The position numbers and the translations under genes are program-made. A stretch of DNA of 12,097 nucleotides. Source: Coraliomargarita_B sp046540835 (GTDB taxonomy: Bacteria > Verrucomicrobiota > Verrucomicrobiia > Opitutales > Coraliomargaritaceae). Positions 6,873 through 12,097 of this stretch are shown here, in pieces. The notes under the pieces are model-generated. The model made no database searches. It was not told the origin of the DNA and was given only the letters and a program-made list of their open reading frames with translations. The first letter of the stretch is position 1, and each line of letters starts with the position of its first letter. The stretch covers positions 1 to 12,097 of the forward strand of contig JBKHEL010000078.1 in the NCBI GenBank assembly GCA_046540835.1, given 5' to 3'.

Positions 6873-9065
6873 TTAAAAGATGGTTTTGATTTCATCGACG
6901 CGTGCGTTGTAGGTCGACTGATCGACCAGCTCAAAGTCGATCGCGCGGTAGCGGCGCGTGTTGGGTGTTCCGGGGGGGAGAAAACCTTCCGCAAACTTTT
7001 CATTGAAGCCCCACTTGCGTCCGGGGGCTTTGTAGACGTCTCCATAGCCCCAGAGGCCACTTGCGCCCACTTCGCTCTCAAACAGGGCCACCATCGAGCC
7101 CCGGATCACCAGATCCTTGCCCTGCCAATCTTCGAGGAAGCGGGGGAAATTCTCAACGCCCCCGCTGTAGCTATCCGAGCCGTCTTTTCCTGAAGGGATG
7201 AGTCCGGTCATCACCGCTGCGGACACTTCGGTCGGCTGAGCCGGGCGATCGCTGATACTGGAGGCACTATACCTGTCGTCCCAGTTTTCGCTCAGGAAGG
7301 TGAGTGAGTCGGCGACCAGGGCTGCGGGTGCCTCTTCGCCTTCATCTGCGAAATCTCCGGGGTTATCCGGCTCCGTGGGGGAACCGGTGCTCAAGTCGCC
7401 ATCGGAATTATAATGGCCCTGCACATAGAGCATTTGGTTGGTCGCCACGGTCATCCCCTTGTCAGCACTGAAACTCGGACTGGGAATCTCTTTACCGTTT
7501 GTCAATTTCAACCCAAAGCCCGACTTGGCCGGGTTGACAAAGTCGGGCCTTGAGCTGGTGGCGTCCTCCGTTTCAAACTCTACATAGACGGTGCCATTCC
7601 ACCATTTTTCCGGTTTGTGATCGCTGCTCCCGCCCCAGTCGGATTCGTCGTTGTCGTGAACGAGATCCTTGAATTTTTCGACGTCGATCTCGACCATGTT
7701 CAGGTCAGCAGCTTGGCGTTTGTCGTGCATCCCGCCGACAATTTCGCCGCCGGTCTCATGGAACGGACTGTAAACAGCAAAGTTATCTGAGGGGACGAGC
7801 TGGCGGATTTTCGGGCGCCCGTCCGATTCATACTCAATTTCATTATCCGAGTTTCGTTCATAAGTCCCGTAGGTGATGGAACCGTCGCCCGCAACCTGAA
7901 TGACCATGCCAGCCTTGTAGGCGTATTTTTGTTTTTCCACCTCATTCCGGTCTTTTGCGATCTTGTGCCCGACCGGATCGACGGCTGCGGAGGGTATGTC
8001 GAGTTCGTCTTTTTTCAGCACTGGTTGAATGATCGCGTAAGCCGGATTGAGGGCTTCTTTTGCGCTAGTTGATGTGTCGGTGTCCTCCACGTAGTCGGTG
8101 ACGCCAACGGGGTGTTGGGGGAGGACGCCATGGTCGCCAGTCTGTAAATTACCCTCGTAAAGCTGGTTGCTGAGGTCGTAAAAATCCTCGTCGTCGCTCG
8201 TCAACCAACCTCCGCCAAACAGATCTCTCTGTTCACTTGGCCAGGAGCTGTCTTCCTGCAAATTGACCAGAGATTCCGAGGCATTTGCGAAGTATACCCC
8301 ACCATTATTTGAAGATTTGCCGCTATCGGGGTGCCGACCGTGGAAGAGCTTTCCGGCGGTCGTCACCTTCCCGTGAAAATCAAGTCTTTTGTTCGCCTGG
8401 AACCAGCTGTCCGCGTTGACGTGAACGCTCCCGAATACTTCCATCTCCGGGCCGGGCGCAATCTCCATGGGTAAATTGTAAAAGATCGCATAGGCAAACA
8501 GGGGGGCATCGCGCACCTGCATCAGCTGCCGCGCATAAACGGTTGATTCGCCGACGCTCGGACGCTGGACAGTGGCCTTGCTGAGCATTTCGATGTTTCG
8601 CTCGAATACGCGGGTCCCAGCCAGCTCATCAAACTCATTTCCCGGTATTCTCCGGTCGATGAAACGCCACTGGCCCGGCGTGATTATGCCGCCGATGATT
8701 TCGGTGGGTTCGGAGTTGAAATCATCTGTCGAATCATAAGGGTTCTTTGAAGGCAGGACGAGATGGCTTCCGGAGAGCGCATCATTCATACTGATGAAAT
8801 CGCCCGGAATCGACAAAGGTTCGGCCGAGGGATCCAGCGCATCAACTGGGAAGGAGGTGCGGCTCTCAAATCGATTTCGAAGGTCCGCAGTGCCTGCATG
8901 CATGACCGCCTCGACGGCATGTTTTGCTTCGGTGTGCAGGGCCGCTCTTTTATTACTGCGGAATTCACTGTCGACCAGGCCCATGACCGAAAAGATACCG
9001 ATGCTCAGGGCGGTTGAGACGATGATGACGAGAATTACGGTGCTCCCTTTTCTTCGATCTCTCAT
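6873..9065 (-). CDS. Very large PilX/GspK-like pseudopilin, cysteine-free
   Basis: A 730-residue protein. The start is RRKG followed by a hydrophobic helix of about 20 residues (8–29), then a charged helix ending in EAKHAVEAVMHAG. This is the layout of PilX/GspK-type minor pilins. The residue at +5 after the presumed prepilin cleavage (Gly7/Ser8) is Leu, not the usual Glu; GspK-type tip pseudopilins likewise lack Glu5. Around residues 185–225 a segment with FAYAIFYNLP and GSVHVNADSW looks like short repeated β-turns. Near 540–600 are LYVQGHYN and AALVADSLTFLSENWDD, separated by an acidic Asp/Gly/Pro linker. I see no cysteine. A strong ribosome binding site supports ATG 9065. It is more than twice the length of ordinary GspK and may form the surface-exposed tip of a pseudopilus. 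Function beyond that is inferred. Confidence 0.85.
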   Translation of the reverse strand: MRDRRKGSTVILVIIVSTALSIGIFSVMGLVDSEFRSNKRAALHTEAKHAVEAVMHAGTADLRNRFESRTSFPVDALDPSAEPLSIPGDFISMNDALSGSHLVLPSKNPYDSTDDFNSEPTEIIGGIITPGQWRFIDRRIPGNEFDELAGTRVFERNIEMLSKATVQRPSVGESTVYARQLMQVRDAPLFAYAIFYNLPMEIAPGPEMEVFGSVHVNADSWFQANKRLDFHGKVTTAGKLFHGRHPDSGKSSNNGGVYFANASESLVNLQEDSSWPSEQRDLFGGGWLTSDDEDFYDLSNQLYEGNLQTGDHGVLPQHPVGVTDYVEDTDTSTSAKEALNPAYAIIQPVLKKDELDIPSAAVDPVGHKIAKDRNEVEKQKYAYKAGMVIQVAGDGSITYGTYERNSDNEIEYESDGRPKIRQLVPSDNFAVYSPFHETGGEIVGGMHDKRQAADLNMVEIDVEKFKDLVHDNDESDWGGSSDHKPEKWWNGTVYVEFETEDATSSRPDFVNPAKSGFGLKLTNGKEIPSPSFSADKGMTVATNQMLYVQGHYNSDGDLSTGSPTEPDNPGDFADEGEEAPAALVADSLTFLSENWDDRYSASSISDRPAQPTEVSAAVMTGLIPSGKDGSDSYSGGVENFPRFLEDWQGKDLVIRGSMVALFESEVGASGLWGYGDVYKAPGRKWGFNEKFAEGFLPPGTPNTRRYRAIDFELVDQSTYNARVDEIKTIF

Positions 9066-9068
9066 ATT

Positions 9069-9752
9069 TTACCCCCTCGGTGATATGGTTAGGTTATAGG
9101 TGTTGGTGACTTCCTTGATCTCGTTGCCGTGGATAATCTCGCCGTTGATGACGAAGGAATTATTCCCGACGTTGCGGAAAAGCCGCCCATCAGCCAGCCC
9201 CCGTGCGAGCTCCAGGACGACTTCTGAGTCTGCCGGGCTATGGCTGAGGAAATGGGTCGCAAGAAAGCTTTCGAAGTGGTCAACACCGGCCGTCGTGTCG
9301 ATCGGCAAAGGAGGATCGAAAGTTTTTTCGACGCGGTAGACCGGACTCACGCCATCTTCATCCGCTTCCCGGTAGTAGATAACGATGCGGTTGTAATGCT
9401 TCGGGTCATTGATCGTTGGATAGGGATCGGTGTGGATCAGCACCAGGCAGTCTCCCGAAGTTCCACTTTGGCGGCGGTCACTGATATCGTCGCGGTTGGC
9501 CAACTGGTAGTTCGGGTAGACATAGCCCACATTCGCCCCAAGCGTTTCCTTGGTGATTCGCAGGGTGAAGAGGCGAATATCCTTGCTGATTTTCGCTTTA
9601 TTGACCGACCAGAACATACCCCGTGCGCTGTCCACCATGAAAGTCGCCAGACCCGCCATGACGATTGTCAGAATAGTCATGGTAACGATGATTTCGACCA
9701 GGGTGAATCCCTTTTTTCGAAGGGGACGGGGCAAATGGCTATTTCGATGCAT
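9069..9752 (-). CDS. PilW/GspJ-like minor pseudopilin
   Basis: A 227-residue class III prepilin. The leader is 15 residues, basic, ending KKG, and is followed by FTLVEIIVTMTILTIVMAG. Cleavage is expected between Gly15 and Phe16, with the conserved Glu at +5 (residue 20). The hydrophobic N-terminal helix is followed by a β-rich C-terminal domain containing IVIYYREADEDG and VYRVEKTF, patterns common in PilW/GspJ-type pilins. A prepilin peptidase encoded elsewhere would be needed. It lies between the PilV-like and PilX-like genes, eight bases after the first and three bases before the second. The predicted position in the pseudopilus tip is by analogy with the V-W-X or I-J-K order. Confidence 0.88.
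   Translation of the reverse strand: MHRNSHLPRPLRKKGFTLVEIIVTMTILTIVMAGLATFMVDSARGMFWSVNKAKISKDIRLFTLRITKETLGANVGYVYPNYQLANRDDISDRRQSGTSGDCLVLIHTDPYPTINDPKHYNRIVIYYREADEDGVSPVYRVEKTFDPPLPIDTTAGVDHFESFLATHFLSHSPADSEVVLELARGLADGRLFRNVGNNSFVINGEIIHGNEIKEVTNTYNLTISPRG
9072..9078 (-). promoter_or_regulatory. Ribosome binding site of the large PilX-like gene
   Basis: GAGGGGG on the minus strand lies six bases upstream of ATG 9065. It overlaps the last codons of the preceding pilin gene, whose stop TAA is at 9069–9071. It fixes the start of the 730-residue protein. Confidence 0.6.
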
Positions 9753-9760
9753 GCGGGTAT

Positions 9761-10264
9761 CTAGTTGAGCGGGACGGCAGAGCGGGCATTACGCAGTGAT
9801 TGGGAGCGAACGCGTTTCGTCTTCGGGTGTTCGTATTCGTAATAGACCTCGATCCAAAATCCCGATCCGGAATCCATTGCCGTGACCGAGGGGGTCAGCC
9901 AAAGCGTCAGCATCTTATTGGCGGTTCCGGCATTATCCGTGACGATGGGGACTTCGAGTTCGTTGGCCTCATCGAGGATCAGATCGTAAAGAAGCCCGTT
10001 TCCGATGACCACTTCGATCGCATCTTTCCCGCCGACTTGTTTCGGTTCGAGGAGTCTGGCATAGCTCACTGCCTTGATTTGCTCAATGAAGCTAGATGCG
10101 ACGGTGAGCGAGGTCGCCTCGTAGAGATTATCCTCAGCCATTTGCTGCGAATAAATCAACGACTTGCTCAGGCCGATGGATAGCGCAGCGAAAATGACCA
10201 TGGCGATCAACATCTCGACAAGCGAGAAGCCTGTAGAGTAGTTTTTCTGATCCAGAGTCGTCAT
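9761..10264 (-). CDS. PilV/GspI-like minor pseudopilin
   Basis: A 167-residue class III prepilin from ATG 10264. The leader is 12 residues ending STG, and is followed by FSLVEMLIAMVIFAALSIG. Cleavage is expected at Gly12/Phe13, with Glu17 at +5. The long N-terminal helix continues into SLTVASSFIEQIKAVSY, the usual pilin spine, with a short β domain after it. An in-frame GTG at 10288 would add eight residues, but a leader of 12 is more typical, so I prefer the ATG. It is the first gene of the cassette. The 135 bases between it and xth presumably contain the promoter, although I cannot point to convincing -35 and -10 boxes. Confidence 0.87.
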   Translation of the reverse strand: MTTLDQKNYSTGFSLVEMLIAMVIFAALSIGLSKSLIYSQQMAEDNLYEATSLTVASSFIEQIKAVSYARLLEPKQVGGKDAIEVVIGNGLLYDLILDEANELEVPIVTDNAGTANKMLTLWLTPSVTAMDSGSGFWIEVYYEYEHPKTKRVRSQSLRNARSAVPLN

Positions 10265-10399
10265 AATCCCAGAGATACACGATTCCACCTCTGAGGATTT
10301 TTGGCAAGCAAAATCAGCTGAAAGTTGCTCCTTTTACAGTTTTTTAAATTGTTGATGATTCAGCGTTTGGGTTGTGTGCAACGCGCTCTGGAGGGCGCT
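10265..10399 (-). other. Intergenic region upstream of pseudopilin cassette
   Basis: This AT-richer gap of 135 bases separates the xth stop from the first pilin gene. It should hold the cassette promoter. The best -35-like hexamer on the minus strand is TTGCAC, but the sequence 17 bases further (TCATCA) is a poor -10. No intrinsic terminator with a U-run is visible after xth, so readthrough into the cassette is possible. Confidence 0.3.
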
Positions 10400-11188
10400 T
10401 CAAATGAGCTTCAGGCCGACCGGGCAATGGTCGGATCCATGGATTTCCGGCATGATAAAGGCTTGACCGATTTTTTGGGCCAGTGCTTCAGAGGTGCAAA
10501 AATAATCGATCCGCCAGCCGATGTTTCGTTCTCGGGCGGCGGCCCGGTAGGACCACCAGGAGTAGGCACCTGTTTGATCCGGATGGAGATAGCGAAACGT
10601 GTCGACGAACCCGGCTTCGACTATTTCTGAAAAACGCCCGCGTTCCTCATCGGTGAAGCCGGCATTTTTCCGGTTGGTCTTTGGGTTGGCGAGGTCGATT
10701 TCGCGGTGGGCGACGTTGAGGTCTCCACAGAAGATGACGGGTTTGCTCTGCTCCAGATTTTTCAGGTAGGCGAGGAAGTCGACATCCCACTCCTGAGTGC
10801 GGTAATCAAGACGCCGCGGTCGCCTGTTTTCGTCGTGATTCTGGGAGTTTGGCGTGTAGACGGTGACGAGGAAATAATCCGGGAATTCGGCCGTCAGGAC
10901 GCGGCCTTCGTTGTCATGTTTTTCGATGCCGATGCCGTAGCTCACCGACAGGGGCGGCACCTTGCAGAGCAGGGCGGTGCCGGAATAACCTTTTTTGGAG
11001 GCACAATTCCAGTAGAGGTGGGGGTAGTCCGGGAACTTGAAATCGGGGGTCAGATCCTCGGATATCTTGGTCTCCTGCAGGCACAGGACCTCGGCTCCGC
11101 TCGCCGCGATGAATTCGCGAAAGCCCTTTTTGATCGCGGCGCGCAGGCCGTTGACGTTCCAGGATAACAGATGCTTGGGGGAGTTCAT
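10400..11188 (-). CDS. xth: Exodeoxyribonuclease III / AP endonuclease
   Basis: A 262-residue member of the exonuclease III/APE1 family. These enzymes cut DNA 5' to abasic sites in base excision repair and remove 3' blocking groups in the cytoplasm. All active-site motifs are present: SWNVNGLRA at 9–17, Glu39 in LQETK (metal ligand), Tyr111 in VYTPN, Asp156 and Asn158 in GDLNVAH, the substrate-loop YSWWSYR, and Asp253–His254 in HGSDHCPV at the C terminus. The length is typical. ATG 11188 overlaps the lspA stop as ATGA, so it is translationally coupled to lspA. Confidence 0.96.
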   Translation of the reverse strand: MNSPKHLLSWNVNGLRAAIKKGFREFIAASGAEVLCLQETKISEDLTPDFKFPDYPHLYWNCASKKGYSGTALLCKVPPLSVSYGIGIEKHDNEGRVLTAEFPDYFLVTVYTPNSQNHDENRRPRRLDYRTQEWDVDFLAYLKNLEQSKPVIFCGDLNVAHREIDLANPKTNRKNAGFTDEERGRFSEIVEAGFVDTFRYLHPDQTGAYSWWSYRAAARERNIGWRIDYFCTSEALAQKIGQAFIMPEIHGSDHCPVGLKLI

Positions 11189-11730
11189 GGGATCGGTGGT
11201 TTCTCCGGTTCGCGGGGCTGGCGAAAGCTGATCCAGATATAGAGAAAGGTGCCGGTTACGATGCCGGCATCGGCGATATTGAAGGACGGATAGCGGCCGG
11301 TCGGCATGATGAAGGGGACGCTGAAGGGCAGGTGGAAATCGAGGAAATCAATGACATGGCCATGGATCATCCGGTCGACGAGGTTGCCGACGATGCCCCC
11401 GATCAAAAGCCCGAAAGCGAACTGCATGATCGGGCGATGCAGCTCCAAGCTGTGCCGGAGTTTGTAAATGACCGCAAGCGCGACCAGCGCGAAGAGGGCG
11501 AGCCAGCCGCTATAGCCGGAAAGCAGCCCCCATGCGGCACCTTCATTGCCGATATGGACGATATAAAAAAAGCCCTCGATCACCGGTATGGAATCAGGTG
11601 GGTGGTAGCTTCCCAGCCTCAAATTTTTGAAGATCCAGGCCTTGGTGATCTGATCGAGCACGAAAACAGCCCCGGCAATTGCCAGAAGAAGCCGGTAGGA
11701 GACCTTTTGCGTGCCGGAGTTCACCCTCAA
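11185..11730 (-). CDS. lspA: Lipoprotein signal peptidase LspA (signal peptidase II)
   Basis: A roughly 181-residue inner-membrane aspartyl protease that removes signal peptides from diacylglyceryl-modified prolipoproteins. Four hydrophobic segments are visible. Family motifs are DQITK (26–30), NEGAAWG (62–68), GNLVDR (115–120), then the catalytic aspartates Asp128 in VIDFLDF and Asp154 in FNIADAG. The loop between the two catalytic aspartates is several residues longer than in the Pseudomonas enzyme. There is no ATG near the N terminus. I used TTG 11730, while GTG 11724 is an alternative two codons further in. Neither has a well-placed ribosome binding site. It lies 33 bases downstream of the DksA-like gene and overlaps xth by four bases. 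Confidence 0.95.
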   Translation of the reverse strand: MRVNSGTQKVSYRLLLAIAGAVFVLDQITKAWIFKNLRLGSYHPPDSIPVIEGFFYIVHIGNEGAAWGLLSGYSGWLALFALVALAVIYKLRHSLELHRPIMQFAFGLLIGGIVGNLVDRMIHGHVIDFLDFHLPFSVPFIMPTGRYPSFNIADAGIVTGTFLYIWISFRQPREPEKPPIP

Positions 11731-11763
11731 TTTATGAGTTTGATAGAGACGGAAGCAAACGTC

Positions 11764-12097
11764 TCAATCATCATCGTCGTCGCTCGACATGATTTTCGGC
11801 ACGTCCGAGGTCTCACCGAAGAGCCCCCCCGGATCCACGCGATCTGCTTTTCGGCGGAGGTTCTTTTCGTATTCCGCCTGCCCCTCGACTGAATAGTGGG
11901 TGAAGGGGACTGCAGTAAGCCGGGCTGCCGGAATAGGCTTTCCGGTGACTTCGCAGATACCGTAGGTGCCGTTTTTGATGCGTTGGATCGCCTCCTCGAT
12001 CTCGTTGAGGGCCTCTTGCTCGCTGGAGACAAGGCTCAGGGCAAAATCCCGGTCGAAACTATCGGTCCCCGCATCCGCCTGATGTGTGCCGTAGCCG
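11764..12097 (-). CDS. DksA/TraR-family protein with degenerate zinc finger (partial)
   Basis: The last 110 residues of a gene whose start lies beyond the right window edge. The layout is that of DksA/TraR regulators, which bind the RNA polymerase secondary channel. A coiled-coil tip DSFDRDFALSL is followed by a helix rich in Glu and then the zinc-finger-like core GTYGICEVTGKPIPAARL. In canonical members four cysteines bind zinc (CxxC…CxxC). Here only the first Cys remains. The second is Thr, and the segment where the last pair should lie (FTHYSVEGQ) has none. The coiled-coil tip keeps the DxxDR pattern but has Asp where Escherichia coli DksA has the key Ala. The C terminus ends in five aspartates. 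Similar zinc-poor forms exist (for example Pseudomonas DksA2). The location upstream of lspA suggests one transcript. Confidence 0.85.
   Translation of the reverse strand, partial: GYGTHQADAGTDSFDRDFALSLVSSEQEALNEIEEAIQRIKNGTYGICEVTGKPIPAARLTAVPFTHYSVEGQAEYEKNLRRKADRVDPGGLFGETSDVPKIMSSDDDDD

Noticed and set aside
9240..9764. A 174-codon open frame on the plus strand
   Set aside because: It is the antisense shadow of the PilW-like gene, whose prepilin leader is unmistakable.
10383..10399. Possible terminator hairpin just after xth
   Set aside because: Only a four-base-pair GCGC stem can form, with a large loop and no U-run, so it is too weak to call.
10706..11167. A 153-codon open frame on the plus strand
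   Set aside because: It is antisense to xth, which has every catalytic motif of its family.
11332..11892. A 186-codon open frame on the plus strand
   Set aside because: It runs antisense across lspA and into the DksA-like gene, both well supported by motifs.

Overview
The window looks like a chromosomal segment of a Gram-negative bacterium, probably Verrucomicrobiota of the Opitutae/Puniceicoccales kind. The basis is inference: moderately high GC, a MoxR–DUF58–transglutaminase operon, and above all a compact pseudopilin cassette ending in a very large PilX/GspK-like protein, an arrangement typical of that phylum. No insertion sequence, CRISPR array or phage gene is visible.

Left end (1–436): a complete tRNA-Ser(CGA) gene lies on the minus strand with its CCA encoded. 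It is followed by about 110 bases of unusual non-coding sequence containing short tri-loop hairpins and imperfect ~20-bp repeats. Plus strand (436–4737): a three-gene operon encodes a MoxR-type AAA+ ATPase, a DUF58 membrane protein and a TgpA-like membrane transglutaminase with an intact Cys-His-Asp triad. These probably act together at the cell envelope, but their substrate is unknown.

Minus strand (12097–4713): everything else is read leftwards in three tight groups. The first is a DksA/TraR-like regulator (cut by the window edge, with a degenerate zinc finger), lspA and xth (exonuclease III). The second is a four-gene pseudopilin cassette: PilV-like, PilW-like, a 730-residue cysteine-free PilX/GspK-like protein and a small secreted protein of unknown function. 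The third is thiL–tsaE. Gene spacing within groups is 2–33 bases, with ATGA stop/start overlaps at lspA/xth and thiL/tsaE. The transglutaminase gene and tsaE converge and overlap by 25 bases.

The housekeeping genes (thiL, tsaE, lspA, xth, tRNA-Ser) are ordinary. The parts deserving attention are the pseudopilin cassette with its unrecognised last gene, the DksA-like protein that has lost most of its zinc ligands, and the structured tail behind the tRNA.
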